Counted from the stretch's first letter, positions 1 through 14,534 are shown. The stretch: DNA of 60,000 bases from Liolophura sinensis (GCF_032854445.1 NC_088300.1:23791608-23851607); one strand, 5' to 3'. Numbers and translations: made by a program. Notes: a model not told the origin generated them from the letters alone.

Positions 1-215
1 GAATTGATATGCTTTGCAGGTGACTGACAAAGAATTTGAATGATAATTGTACGTTGCAATGGTCGTTCCTTTCCAATATTCGCATTAAAAGAAAGGACAC
101 CTTAAAATTCACTGTATATGAGTACCAAAAAAAACCTGAAAAGGAAGATCATTTTAAGAACAAAATATTACAGGAATCCACGTCACGTTGTTCTTAAAAA
201 TGTTTCTAAATGTGT

Positions 216-660
216 TTACAGTAATGAATTTCACACAGTTTTTTTAAATATATGGTGTTTTTACAATAATTGACCTCTCATGATTTAAAATGTGCGAATT
301 TGTAATTGCAATTACACATGATTTAAACTGTCTGAAAGTGTAACTGCAGTATCTCACTTTACGTTGTCTTCAAGCTGTCCGGGGTGTGATTACATGCAGT
401 AAATGACATTGTCTTCAGAATGTGTGATTACAGTAATCGATTTCAAGTTGTTTTCAAACTCTCCAAGAGTGTAATTACAGTAACTGATTTCAAGTTGTTT
501 TCAAAATGTCTGAAGCTTTGATTACAGTAAATGACTTCAACGTATTTTCAAATTGTACAAATGTGTGATTACGGTAAAATGCTTTCACGTTGTTTTCAAA
601 CCGCCGGAAGGTGTGCATGAGTACAGTAACTGATTTGACGTTGTTTTCAAAATGTGATTA
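216..660. repeat. Degenerate tandem repeat, about 48-bp period
   Basis: Imperfect units contain GATTACAGTAA followed by a TTTCAAGTTGTTTTCAAA-like stretch. Successive ACAG/ACGG anchors fall at about 428, 477, 524, 571 and 623. Older, more diverged units lie to the left. The array sits just upstream of the first ligand gene. I see no gene in positions 1-707. Confidence 0.7.
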
Positions 661-707
661 TATTAACTTAAATTATTTGGAGTTGGCACTACATTAATTG
701 GCTGCAG

Positions 708-3700
708 ATGTCCTGTTTTAATTTTTATACTCTACTTTCCCAGATTTTACGTGCTGTTGTTGTTTCCGTTCTTGTACTGGGACAGAGCGATGTGAGGCTT
801 TGTGGACTCATATATAAGGGCGTATTAGTGAATCAGAACGTGGGTGGGTCTGTGATGTCGAAGGTAAGTACGGAATTCGCTGTTGATAACCCGGAAGGAC
901 CCTCAAATGTCCCAGTTCCGGAATCTACGCTTTTGAGGTCACGGAATATCCGAGGAGCGATAACCAGGCGTCTGACGAGCCGTATAACCAAACCACAGTC
1001 AACAAACCTTAATTTGACCGTCGTATCCAATCTGCCGAAAAATGTGTTCATAATAGAGAAAAGTACGCAAGTATCAACTGCAAATGAGAAGCGAATCACA
1101 GCGCCTTTTTCTACAACACATATGTACACCAGTCCTAGCAGAAACTTTCACACCAGGGGGCCGCCCAAAGCCGGCACTGCCGAACCAACGTTTAAAGGAC
1201 CTACTACGCGAAAATACTCGATCTACAACGGCAGACTGACGAAACCCATGTCCTCAATATACATCCCAAGCGGGGACAGGCGTGAACCCACTCCAAGGCC
1301 GACATCAACTTACACACTGTGCAAGAATTTCATGAACAGCCACTTTCCAATCAGGCAATCTACGAATCGTGCAAGTGGGAACAAACCCGATTACATCTAT
1401 GTGAATCGTCTTTTTCCGGGTTTATTGAAGAACATATCGTCAGTAGCTAATGCACCTGTTTTGGATTCACCATCTGCTAGTCGAAGTTCAGCAAGTGTCC
1501 GCAGCCATAACTGGGGACTTTATGATGGAGATATACATTGCCCGACGTAAGTGTTCACATATGCAATATTTCATGTAATAGGAGTTCGAACTCGTTTGTG
1601 GATAAAGGTAAAAATATTCTTACTGTATCATGTGACTTGTTAAAAATCTTATTCAGCCTGTGTTGACATTACTTTATCGATCCGAATCATGCATCCGAAA
1701 CAACAAGAGCGAATTTGACCTTAGAATGTTTATCACTCGGAATGAGGGTGTTAATGGGAAAATATTTCCGCCTAACAGTGATTCGTTGTGCAGTCTATTG
1801 TCCCTCCCCATATCTTTGAGATGATTTTTTTCCTCCCTATATACCTTTGCAATGATGTTTTTCCACCCTATAACTTTGCGATGATGTTTTTCCTCCCTAT
1901 ATCTTTGCGATGATGTTTTTCCTCCCTATACCTTTGCGATGATGTTTTTTTCTCCCTATACTTTTGCGGTGATGTTTTCCTCCCTATACCTTTGCGATGA
2001 TGCTTTTCCTCCCTATACGTTTGCGATGATGCTTTTCCTCCCTATACCCTTGCGATGATGTTTTTCTCCCTATACCTTTGCGATTATTTTTTTTTCTCCC
2101 AATACCTTTGCGATGATGATTTTCCTCCCTATACCTTGATCATGATGTTTTTTCCAAAAACTGTCAATAAATAACCTTTGGCTTGCATGTATTAATTTCT
2201 TGACCTTTCCTTAACAGACTGCAAAAGATAACCAGGGTATCTCCCACAATGACAAACGCGTATGGGTTAGCCAAAGATATTGTTAGCTTTGAGGATGCGG
2301 GCATGTACCAATTCATGCATACCGGGACTTGCGTGTAAGTATCTTGGGGTATTTATTATTTATGTATTTATTTCTCTCTCAGGTAGATCTCCACTGACCC
2401 AACGAGCTAAAGGCTTTCACCAATGATGTTACAGGTTCGAATTCAATTTCCACTGCTTCGACTGAGGCTTTGTCAAGAGTTAGGCATCTAGCCATCTTGG
2501 ATTTCCTCATAGTGAGCATAAAGTCTGCCACTATATATACATAGAAAATTGACAGAGTTATCACAGAAAGATATCTAAAAAAATTCTGAAAAGTTTTGAA
2601 AGCCGAGAAGATATAGTTCAGTATTGGGGATATGGCACTCACGCACAGTTCATTCCGAGTAGCCATGTTGTAGAAGCCCTTATGAACTTGGCCAATCACT
2701 AGTGCTGACAGCGTCACATGATAACTGGATGTCACGTCAAGAAACCTATTAGCTCTCGATTTACAGAGTGGTTTCTTATAGTGGATAGAAAGATTGGATT
2801 TTGCTGTTAGTTTACGAGTTAAACTGATGCAGTTTGAGCCCCACATTTATGAGCAGGTAACTGAGAACGGCTGCCCGTGTCATACAATGCGTATATGCTG
2901 AGCAGGACACTGCAGTAACTTGTCAGGGTGAGATGGCAAGAAAATTGAAGAAAAATATTTTGACTTTGCCTAATTTTTCCTTAGCAAAGTCAGATTTATT
3001 ACAAAAATATCTCCCCAAAATCTGAATAAAAACGTCTGTTATCAATGAGAAGATCCTTATTTGTTTGGTAAATTCCCTGCAGTCGGTACAGCCAGCTGGA
3101 TTAAATGCTTACACCCATGACGCTAAAACGTGACCCTTGTGTCCACGAATAGCCACGACCGAGTTCCAAAATGAAAGAAACATCGGTCGTTGGAACACGG
3201 GACAGAGCTGATACTCTTTGGTTGGGTATCAGGCGTTATTGTTTGTATTTTCAAATTGTCACATTGTTTAATACCAATGCTACGGGAGAGCTCCTAGGTT
3301 TTGTGACCTCACTCTAGATGGCCATAAAATGGCAAAATGGCATCACCAAATGAGTGGCTAGGTACTGACGATTGTTTACTGTTTTATTTTGTTGATAAGC
3401 GGTGTAGGATTTTTTAAATAATTTTAGAACATTTCTCGAATACTGTTTAATTAATTAATTCAGCTTTAGTGGCTGACTTATTAACATGCCAAGTCGTCAT
3501 ATTTGAGTGAAACAGTTTTGCCTACGGCGTAAAACATTAATCGAATAAAAAATAAATAAATAAATATGTTTATTTTCCAATGATCTCCACAGATATATCC
3601 TTGTTCTCACGCATATCAACCATTTCAGTCCTAACCTCACACTTACATTTATTTCATGCTGTTTTTGACAAAATATTCCTATTATTGTATTTCAGTAATT

Positions 3701-3837
3701 TCCATCAAAAGTGCACAGGCTCATGTCACCAGCAGACAACCACCGTCTACTTATTGGTTTGGAATATGGATTTCACTTTCTCATTCGACCCGTTTGAGAT
3801 TCCAGCATACTGTTCGTGTAAGAATATACAGGGGTAG
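708..3837 (+). CDS. SPZL-A: secreted Spätzle-like cystine-knot protein, 3 coding exons, 365 aa
   Basis: Exons 708-1546, 2218-2334 and 3696-3837 join with GT-AG sites in phases 2 and 2. Start: the ATG follows a TGCAG acceptor-like site directly, as in the next paralogue. A signal-peptide-like hydrophobic run occupies residues about 14-25. A long Ser/Thr/Arg/Pro-rich pro-region fills to about residue 270. The core has Cys278, 318, 325, 329, 358 and 360, with C-x6-C-x3-C and a terminal CSC preceded by FEIPAY. Spätzle proteins end with a similar F-x-(F/I)-P-x-C-C-x-C pattern and are secreted Toll ligands, so Spätzle-like is the best family call. Trunk/PTTH-like or IL-17-like knots are alternatives. 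The pro-region is more than twice that of SPZL-B and has no clear RxKR furin site next to the core. Introns hold a minisatellite and a dispersed repeat. The gene model is firm and the family moderately so. Confidence 0.75.
1796..2155. repeat. Minisatellite, about 29-bp unit, about 12 copies
   Basis: The unit TTTTCCTCCCTATACCTTTG followed by CGATGATG repeats with small changes within intron 1 of SPZL-A. It is strongly strand-asymmetric (pyrimidine-rich on +). Confidence 0.9.
2880..3495 (+). repeat. Dispersed roughly 600-bp repeat, copy 1
   Basis: This stretch matches 35700-36275 along almost its whole length and in the same orientation. Shared blocks include ACTGCAGTAACTTG, GGTAAATTCCCTG, GATACTCTTTGGTTGGGTAT, GAGCTCCTAGGTTTTGTGAC and CAGCTTTAGTGGCTGACTT. 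It has no coding capacity that I can see and no obvious terminal repeats. It lies in intron 2 of SPZL-A. Confidence 0.85.
3525..3566 (+). repeat. SINE tail remnant
   Basis: TACGGCGTAAAACATTAATCG followed by AAATAAATAAAT matches the tail of the window's main SINE family. Only the 3' end remains. Confidence 0.6.
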
Positions 3838-4127
3838 ATCCACAAAAAGATCGTATGCAAATTCCGAAATTCGATGAAATCTTCTCTGAATTTCTTTTCT
3901 AGTCCTCTCCATAAAGGCGGATTGTTTTCCCCATACACTTGGGTTTGGTTTCATACATTTTTTGGACGTTCCAAAGGCCATTTTTGTTCGTGGTGAACTA
4001 TAGTGCATTGCATTAGAAAGATGATATTGCGACATTGGCAAAATGGATTAGCACAGATTTGGATATGTGCACTTTATAAATCATGAGATGTTCATTTATA
4101 TCAGGGGGTAGGGAGGACAGTTTCTCA

Positions 4128-4335
4128 AAGCGTTACGCCGGCCTATTCACCGAGAGTCTACATACTTAACGTTACGCCGGCTTATTCAGCATGAGTCTCT
4201 ATACCGACGGCATATACGTCACCTTGGTACTTGGGACTGGCATAACGTAACGCTGGCTTATTCACCGTGAGTCTACATACTGACGGCAAATTCGTCGCCT
4301 TGGTACTTGGGACTGGCGTAACGTTACGGCCGTTT
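4128..4335. repeat. Local tandem duplication containing GTTACGCCGG
   Basis: Units contain TTACGCCGGCTTATTCACC, GAGTCTACATACT and CCTTGGTACTTGGGACTGGC, with the longer block present about twice plus a partial copy. Confidence 0.75.
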
Positions 4336-4497
4336 TTGAGAAACAGCCCCGTGGTTCACGTTATTATTGTATAATTATTCATTGCCAGCTGATGATTTAA
4401 TGTTATGCTTTCGTGCTTAGTTGAGGATTCGGTGCTACACCGTGCTTGTAGAGATGTATAAAACTGTCATAAACTACTATTATAATGTTTTAGCCAC

Positions 4498-4716
4498 CTA
4501 CTCTTAAAAAATAATCTGGTTATTTTAATAGAAAGTCTGTTGTCTGAGTGATGCTAAAATGTATTCTGTATTATAACATAATAGGGTGTAATATTCAACA
4601 TAATATCCTGTCAGGTCTGCTATACTTATCGGGATAATCTGCTGGAATAACAGAATACCTTCTGGCATCACAAACTTTTAGTTAAATTTTGCAGATTATT
4701 TTAACTGGTTTATAAT
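4498..4716. mobile_element. MITE family C, degraded copy
   Basis: Resembles the better-preserved copies at 14535-14787 and 28180-28375. Shared blocks include AGAAAGTCTGTTGTCTGAGT and GCTAAAATGTATTCTGT. Its ends are too diverged to define precisely. Confidence 0.65.
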
Positions 4717-5108
4717 GGTCTTAAAGCTTATTGTGCCTTTGTGCATTCGTTATATTTTTTTCTTTTTTCATTAGTCCTTTATATTAATTTTTATATTCAG
4801 TAGTTTCTTATATTTATTTGCATATTTAGTGGTCTTTTATATGTGTGTAAAGCACCATCCTGAGAGAGTTTCCTTGGATTAAGAAGACCTAGTCTGCCCT
4901 GTGTTAACAATAAACACAGGCCTCAGCAGAATGGCTTGATTAACGACTTTCACATCAAGGACTGCATGTAATGAGGCCTACAGATAGATGCTGATAAGGG
5001 GATGAACGTTTGATTTTCTTAAAGGAATTGACAACAAATAACAGATATTTAAAAAATTATTTAAATTCACTTTTTAAAAATACTGTAGTCTATCTCATTA
5101 AATTGTCT

Positions 5109-5395
5109 CATGTCTCACGAGGAGCCATCTGATGTGTGTACATATACTATGTCTTCTTGTGGCAGGGAAAGTCCATGCCGCCAAAGTGCCACTGGCCTTC
5201 AGGTATCATGCCGAAGACACCAGACATGACACTCCGCCCAGTCACATTATACTGACAACGGGCCAGTTTCCTTACTCTAATCTCTCAGTGCTTAGTGCCA
5301 GGCGAGGCAGCAGCAAGTACCATTTTTATAGTCTTTGGTATGACCCGACCCGACTTCGAGGAGGCAGCTCTAACCACTAGGCCACCGAAGCGGTC
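5109..5395 (-). mobile_element. tRNA-derived SINE, family 2
   Basis: Read on the minus strand, the head near 5390 is CGGTGGCCTAGTGGTTAGAG, a Pol III A-box of tRNA type. The body (TGTCTTCTTGTGGCAGGG, CACCAGACATGACAC on +) recurs near 22.3, 33.5 and 45.1 kb. Confidence 0.75.
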
Positions 5396-6319
5396 CAGAA
5401 AACAAGTATAAGGGAGATCAACATTATGAATTCAAATAAGTATTCCTTCAAATAATATGAACGTTCAACATATCAGTGTGTAACGGCTATAGGCAGTGAG
5501 TGAGAATGATTTTGTAGAGAGCTGAATACAGGCTAGAAGTTGAAAGAAAGAGACTATAGCTTAAAATTTAAAACTTTTCTGAATCTTGAAATAGGCACTT
5601 ATTTTCATGAAACACCAAAAAACATACGCAAGAAAGATCGGCAGGAGCATTGACTTCAGTCAGAACGCAATATTATTGAATACTCTGGAGAGCAAGTGAC
5701 GTATACCTGACACTCTCTCTTATACTGCAATAACTTTCGTAATACTGAATCATTACCGTGTATGTGTGACTAAAATGCATATATGTTATATAGATTAAGG
5801 GTCATTTTGAGGGGTTTTTTGCTGCTAAGAACTGGCTGTAATTATTATTCAGATTGTACCCTTAATTGATTTATGCAAATATAACAAACCTGAATGATTT
5901 TAATTTGTGTGTGCATGTGTTTTTTTCAGTTTTGTTTCTTTGCTTTTTTTCTTAATTTTTGTTATTGTTATTGTTATTGTTATTGTTTCCTTCCTGTCAT
6001 TATTTTTTTCGTAGATGACTCCTTAACACATTGCTATTTTAACACCCCCATTAGAGCATGGGCCAGAGTTAATTGAGTTTTGAGGAATGGCCTCCAGACA
6101 GCGAATCTCTCTTGCATGAAACATAAATAAACAATGACATTCCTTTGTATTAAGGTACATGTCAAAGATTATCTGAATATACGTCGGCCTCATTTACGTA
6201 AAGAAAAAGAAACGCCATATAAAAGCTTTATAATTAAACTAAAAGGGCAAAGACTGGAGAGAAAAATGTTAGGTAATCTCTTTGAAATTTTTATTGAAAA
6301 TAGGATACATGAAATCATC

Positions 6320-6326
6320 TGAAGAT

Positions 6327-6369
<43 letters not shown>

Positions 6370-6515
6370 TTTGATTGGTGTTTTACGCTGTACTCAAGAA
6401 TATTTCACTTATACGACGGCGGCCAGAATTATGGAGGGAGGAAACCGGGAAACACACAACCATCCGCAGGTTGCCAAGAGACCATCCCACGTACAGGGGG
6501 ACTAGAAAGACACGG
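6320..6515 (-). mobile_element. Main SINE family, 3' part, with expanded TTTA tail
   Basis: On + it begins with a (TTTA)n run at 6323-6374, then GATTGGTGTTTTACGC, CTCAAGAATATTTCACTTAT and the GGAGGAAACCGGG block. This is the reverse complement of the tail seen in the full-length copies at 34.7 and 53.2 kb. Confidence 0.88.
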
Positions 6516-9206
6516 AATAAACGAACAGAAATCAGTATGGGTAACAGTTAACGAAAGGGATCATTCCGAATCTAAAAAAGACACGATAGCGTGCTTTGGG
6601 AATGGCCTCATTATAATATCCAAGCCTTAATTTAAGGCTAAGACACAAATATAAATAGAGCATCTGAATGGTCAGGGTAATTCAAAGAATTCACACGGTT
6701 GTTTTGTGTATACACATTTGTTTACGTTTTGTTTCCTCTCGTCTATTTTTTCACCTGCGTGGTTAGAATCAACAGGTAGAGTCACGTGAGTGATTTAACC
6801 TGCGCTCGCGCGAGAGGCGGTTCGCTCACACGTTTGACGACCACTGTGTTTGCCCTGTGGTCACCGGAAGGGCGTTCAGCTAGGCTTAATCAGTTAAGTA
6901 TGATAGCTTGTATTTGCACAGAAGGCGAAACAAATCCCTGGAAACAATACCAGTGACCACAGTTATCATGCACGCTGGAGAAATCCCGTCTGCTGGTATG
7001 TGTGCGCTATATGATGCACGTCCATTTAGGTTTACTGTTATCCTTCCTGAAACCGTTACCTTTAAACTGTCAGCCCCCTCCCATCCCATACCAACCCCAC
7101 AACCACTCACCAATGTCTTTAGAGTACGGTAGCTCAGCCCTCATGACCCTGGCAAATTAACATGCACCGTCACAAACCATGGGGTCAATTACGAGTGTGG
7201 GGCAACCCACGTGCTGCCCAGGCAACGAAGTAACATTTTACAAAAACGGGTGTTTTTCAATGAGATAGACATATCATTCGAAAGTCTTGATGTATAGGAC
7301 GCCACCCCTGTTTCTAAGGTGAGTGTTAATGTTACACGATTTACCAGGCAGATAGTTGCAGGTGCGATGCTCAGCAATTATGTCATAGCGCCCTTGTAGT
7401 TCAATGTGTACAGGTGTAGGACTTGCTAGCAGGTAATGTAGTGCACTTGTACAGAGCATTAAAAATCCATATAAGGAATTTTCTGAAGCAGCGCGGAAGA
7501 TTGCAATTTTTTTCAAAAATTTTAAACAGAAACAGTCATACCGGTTGAATAACATTTAAAACCGAAAATCACATTGTGCCGTTAGCAAGTTCAAGCGCAT
7601 CGATCATTTGCTGATTACAAATCCTGTTATCTCCATTCGATAACATTATGGATTCAAATAAAACGGTTTCCTCCAGTATTCATGGTAAAATTGGTGCGAG
7701 AAATTATCAAAACAAAAGGAGATCTACTGATCTACAATTGCATGCGCCAAGTAGGAAGTTAAGAGTTGAGATCAGTCGAGGGACATCGGCAGCTATGGCG
7801 GAGAACAGAGACCTACGTACATGAATGTGTCAAGGGAGTAAACAGCTGACTGGGGTCACCAAAGGTCGAACTACGTTAGGGCACATCGCCGAAGAACCTA
7901 ATTTGCCGCTTGAACGTCACTCTTCCGTCAGAACTTTTTTCCATTTTTTTTTAAATAATTGCCTGACACAAATATTTAAAGAAGCAATTGAATGAAAGAA
8001 GAGAACAGCTAATGAGAAAATAAAGAGTTCAGGAATGAAAATGATCGTGACTAAAGAGTAAATATATCTCCAACTGCCAGGAATGTCATTGAACGAAGAG
8101 GCGAGGCAATGAGAAACTCCGCAATGAATGAAAAGATAAATGAAAACATTAATTAAAGAAGACATAAATGCCTTGTGAAAACATCGTTATACATTCATGA
8201 GTATAGATACGCAAGAAAAAGCATTGGCTGGACGTTGTTTGTTTTAATCAGTTTTCTTGTTTAGAGTGTTTACACCACTAAACATATACATCTATGATGC
8301 ACACATTAGCGCAAATTTTCTATACTTACCCAGAATAGCCCAAATTATTTGCTTTCAGTAAATGTCGCAATCATACTAGTGCAAGTTTTGGTGTTAAAAT
8401 GATTCTAAAGTTTGAAACAGTTATAATGCGACCCGATTGTGAACATAAAATCGTCTTGTCTCATAGACGAGGCTGACATTTTGTCAAAGTATAATTATAC
8501 CGTAAGATATGCCTTAAATGGCGGTAATATTAAATTTTATCGTCAATCGAAAATAAACATATAACTTTGGTATAGGGGTATATAATCTAACATATCAGGA
8601 CAATGTAAAAAACATTCATTTGGCGTTGTCTCAAGAAAAATATATAACCACTGTGCATCAAGTTAGGGGTGTATTTCGACAGTTCACGGCAGTACTTCAC
8701 GTATAAATTTAGATCAGTAAAGCAAATATGTAGTACTTGAGTAAGCGGTGTATTCTGACAATTTATGCCAATGCCTTGGAGACATACATGTACTCTTGCT
8801 GTGTATTCTAACAAAACATATTCATCTCAGTGATGGATGTCCATGTATTCCGACGTGCCGGGACAATTTTACACGTATCCATTTGGCATAATTAAATAAA
8901 AATATGTTTAAGACAGGTAAATTCTCACAGTATACAGCAAGTCGGATATGTAAATTTTGGTTCAATTAAATGAGCATATATACCTCAGTCAGCGTTTAAT
9001 TCGATGCGAAAACCAAGAACGTTCAACCTAATGACGATGGCATTCGTTACGAATGAAAACAAGCAGATAAACATAACACAAAATCTGAACAATCGGTGAT
9101 TCTGGATGATAGTATGTGCAGATAGTGATTATCCTAATATACAAGTGCCAAATTACACGGCAGAAAATAAAAGTAAGCAATTCATAAAAAGGCAAAGCAT
9201 ATAGAA

Positions 9207-9208
<2 letters not shown>

Positions 9209-9296
<88 letters not shown>

Positions 9297-9318
9297 TTGC
9301 TCGATACCGATATATCTA

Positions 9319-9346
<28 letters not shown>
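9209..9346. repeat. (AT)n microsatellite with TATC and TG flanks
   Basis: About 85 bp of pure AT alternation is followed by ATATCTATATC units and a short (TG)n run. Confidence 0.95.
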
Positions 9347-9351
<5 letters not shown>

Positions 9352-10663
9352 ATCTTCACTACCTTGATCTATAAAACAAGGGCATCAATCATTAATGGAC
9401 AGGTCTTGTGGTCAGTCAGTGTTTTACTGACAGTTTGATGTCTGACCACACTGTCTGCGCATCTAATGGCCCCTTAAGTACATCTATGCCGCAGAGGCTT
9501 GAGGGTATACATAATTTAGACCAAGGTTTCTATCCAAACAAATCTTAACAAGTAGAAATGCATTGGGTTCGATTGTCGTCAGAATTTTGTTTCATCAGGA
9601 AATAAACTTGTCCATCGACCGGCTGAAAAAAATGTTAATTAGGTTAATTTATACTATGTATGTTAAACTTCACACGGGACTCTGCTTAGCTTTTAATAGC
9701 CAAGATTCGTTTTTCTAGTTTCTAAATTCCGATTGTACAAAACTATTCTCAAGGCACGTCGAAAAATAGGCTAACATAGAGGGCCACCTAAATGACCGAT
9801 GCACACCATTGAAGTTTGAATTCATTTGAACAACCTGAAGAAAAATATCAAGACTAACATAATAACATTGTGATACACGGCCTGTTTTGGGAAATGTTGA
9901 ACAGTTACCAGACAGTTAACGATCATATGAATGCATGTGTCGTCGCCCTCTAAGTCTAGGTTATTAAATGAATGTGCTTAAATTTCTATATCTGAAATGG
10001 GGTGATAGCGAAAGAACTGTAGACTTTAGCCTGTTATGTTGGACTACAATTTGGAGCCAATTAGAAATTTCTATGTCTCATAGTTTTTCGTCAGGCCATT
10101 GAAGTTGCGTAACTTCAAAATCCTAAAATTAATTCTTTTGACTATATCTCAGAAAGTTATATAACACTGGAAAAAAAAACAAAAGCAGAAATTCGTCAAA
10201 GTTATATAAAAATTCAAAAATTTTTATGACGTCATATATTCGAGTAATAGCGAGCGTATAAAATTTGAACGGATTTTAATATCTCCTTCAAACTTTTTGT
10301 AACTACTATTGCTCTCTAGGCATATAAAATTTTCTGTAACTAGTATTTCTCTCTAGGCATATCAAACTTTGGAAGTATACGTCCACTGGATTAACTGTTT
10401 TGCTGAAAATCTAATTTGGGCTTCAAATTAAGCGGCCTGAAAGAACAAAGTTCAAAACCTTTTTGAATTTTGCTGCCAAATTTCAAATATGTCCATGTGA
10501 TTTGCAGTGTTTCAGAAAAACGACAAAAAGGCACTGTCTAAAAAGAATTTCTTAATCCTCCGAGGCGAAACAATTGATTTCCAGTTTTCAGCTTGGAAGG
10601 GTAAAAAATATTTCATTGCAACAAGTCAGAAACAAGTCCCAATTTTTGCCAAAAAATAAACAG

Positions 10664-11713
<1,050 letters not shown>

Positions 11714-11736
11714 ATACATACATAAATTAGGATACA

Positions 11737-11815
11737 TGGCACTCCATTCCATTTAATGATTTGCGCTCCATTCCATTTAATGATTTGCACTCCATTCCAT
11801 TTAATGATTTGCGCC
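11737..11815. repeat. 24-bp tandem repeat, three copies
   Basis: The unit CTCCATTCCATTTAATGATT followed by TGCG/TGCA is repeated three times with almost no divergence, immediately beside the CA array. Confidence 0.92.
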
Positions 11816-12497
11816 AAGGCAATAACATGCGTTTCAGGGATTCATGCAGTTCTTACATCAATGGTCAAAGGTACTGTGCTGTACCTTAAAATCTGTGGAT
11901 TCTGCATAAATAATTCCCGACACTTTTAAAACCTAAACGTGCATTTTTCGGTGGACAAAACATAGTTGTCACAGTTGGGTACAGAAAAAGACAGTTCTGG
12001 TAGGAAATATCTAAATTTGGGAAGAAAACATGTTACAGCCTCCATCTGAATCCTTTTTAAGGAGCTTATCTTATGATGACTACATTTAGTACTTCTTCGA
12101 GGAGAAGACTGTATTAGTATCCAAATCTGTACATTCTACACGATTCTCAAAAAAAACATAAAGACTACACAAAACCTGACTAAGATCGATCTGCTTTGAA
12201 TATGGCCTGGTCCAATCCTATTACAATGTCTTTAACAGCTGAATAAATCCCTGACAGTTAATTTTAAAATGTTGCTAAATTGCATCATACTGGTCACGTT
12301 AGCCAATTATTTTAATTCTATGACGCATTTTTCTCACCACGCATGGATATGTATTCATTGTGAACTATGTATGATTTGCATTGTATCTCGTAGCATGAAT
12401 ATTGACGTCTATATAGTTGAAATCTAATGAAATGTTTTTAAAATGACTAGAACCTGTAGTGTTAACTTTATTGCCATCAGATACAGTATAATTTTAT

Positions 12498-12645
12498 TTA
12501 TCTATTGATTTATTGATTTATTTTGTTGGTGTTTTACTCCTTACTTGAGTATATTTCACTTGTACGATGACGGCCACCATTATGGTGGGAGGAAACCGAA
12601 CAAACCACGACCCTCCGCAGGTTGCTGTAAGACCTTCCCAGTATA
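12498..12645 (-). mobile_element. Main SINE family, 3' part
   Basis: TTATTTTGTTGGTGTTTTAC, TATTTCACTTGTACGATGAC and GGTGGGAGGAAACCG give the reversed tail of the main SINE. The tRNA-like head is missing. Confidence 0.85.
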
Positions 12646-13479
12646 ATAATTTTTCACGCATATGTATTTAGCCTCTGTGGCAACACCGATTGTTTCCGTG
12701 TTAACGAAGGTAGGATGAGAAATATTTGGATTGGAAGAAAATAACATACAGGTATAAAAATTAATAACACGAAACTCTTCTTCCAATCTCGAATTCAAAC
12801 GTATTTTTAAACGGCTTCACTAAAACTGGTTCTTATCTTCAATTGCTTTATTTAATGAAAATGTGTGACTCAAAGATTGTTTTGGTTGGAAGGTTTAATT
12901 AACAAGATTTTAATTGATTCTCGCGAAACATTACATAATTTGTATCCGTTTTAACGTTAGATTTTGAAGTTTTCACATGAGAAAACAACAAACCCACGAT
13001 GACAATTTGTTTTTTAGATTTTTATCTCCAGGTTCCCACAGACGTATTACTGATGAGACAGCCTCAAGCTATAATTAAACCTATGGATTTAGTTTGATAA
13101 ATACATGGTAATTGAAATGACCTTTCAAAGTATACTCAATAGATAAAATGCAAAATGAGATTAACTAAATCGGCTATGACGTATGATGATTGTGGAATAG
13201 GTGACACATATCAGGTGACACACCTTAACGTGATTTATACAACAGAACTATCCATTAGCTAAAAAAACCGCTTTATCTTGGTTATTTTTTTGGTGATATC
13301 CAAAGACTGTCGGTAGAAGTTATTTATATTGACACAGGTTCTGTTAGGAATTAAAATAAAGTAATAAATTAATTCATACCATACAGGTAAATTGCAGATA
13401 GTTAACTGAAAGCACGACCTTTTTGTCTCCAGTGTCAACTGATCACACATAACAAGACTGCTTGATACATGAATGTAGA

Positions 13480-13935
13480 TTAATTTACTTTACGTATGAA
13501 TGAAGATCAGTTCACCTGACGTATGAATGAAGATCAATTCACCTGACGTTTGAATGGAGATAAATTCACTTGACGTATGAATTTAACTCAATGTATGAAT
13601 TTAGATAAACTCACTTGAGGTATGAATTTAGATCAGTTCGCTTCAGGTATGAATGTAGATCAATTCACTTGACGTGGTTAGATCAATTAACTTGACGCAT
13701 GGATTTAAATCAATTCACTCGACGTATAAATGTAGATCAATTCACTTGAGGTGTGAATTTAGATCAATTCACTTGAGGTATGAACTAAGATCAATTCACT
13801 TGAGGTATGAATTTAGATCAGTTCACTTGACGTATGAAGGCAGACCAGTTCACTTGACGTGTTAATATAGATTAATTCACTTGACGCATGAATCGGGATT
13901 AATTCACCTGGCGTATGATTGCAGATCAATCCGCT
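13480..13935. repeat. 27-bp minisatellite, about 16 copies
   Basis: The unit TATGAATGTAGATCAATTCA followed by CTTGACG repeats with substitutions. Because 27 is a multiple of three, it creates a spurious 63-codon frame with a periodic protein. Confidence 0.92.
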
Positions 13936-14534
13936 TAACTTAGAATTTATATAATTATAAATATTATATAAAAATATTGTTCAGTCAGATATATATGACA
14001 GTTAAGAGCAATACTATATACATGTACTTGTAAAATACAGTCAATGAAACAGAAATATCCCTCCCTGGTGTCACAGTAAACCTATCACACATATATACGG
14101 AATATCATATTAGCGAAAGGTATTCTAGACAGTGATTTTATTTTTTGTTCCTTTAACAGTTAATCTTCGGAATATTTGTTCTGAATTAAAAGTAAGACTA
14201 AAAGATGAGGAAAAAGCTTGCAGATTTTCTATCAAAATTATGAATTAATTTCATGTTTCCATAATGACGTGAAAGTCAATGAAAAACTTGCAGAAACACG
14301 GGTGTGAAAATAAACCAAAATGTGAAGCGAAGCCGGTGCGGCATCTATAAAACCAACTTGTCTTTCCACAACTTTCTCTTTCTTAATGAAATCCTGTGCC
14401 ACCCTTGTAAAAAGATCTACATGTTTACAGGTGTACTTAAGTAGAGTTTGTCATCCTACAGCAAATGTTTATTATGAAGATTTTGCTGTGCACGGAAAAT
14501 GGTCTGCAATATCCATATAAGCGAACACTGACTA

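Noticed and set aside
1796-2155. CRISPR-like array of regular repeats
   Set aside because: It is a contiguous minisatellite without spacers, inside an intron of a eukaryotic gene.
2379-2846. 155-codon minus-strand frame in SPZL-A intron 2
   Set aside because: No recognisable domain, and it lies next to repeat sequence antisense to a good gene. A B-box-like GGTTCGAATTC inside suggests an old SINE.
13674-13865. 63-codon frame with a repeating Arg-Ser-Ile-His pattern
   Set aside because: Produced by the 27-bp minisatellite.
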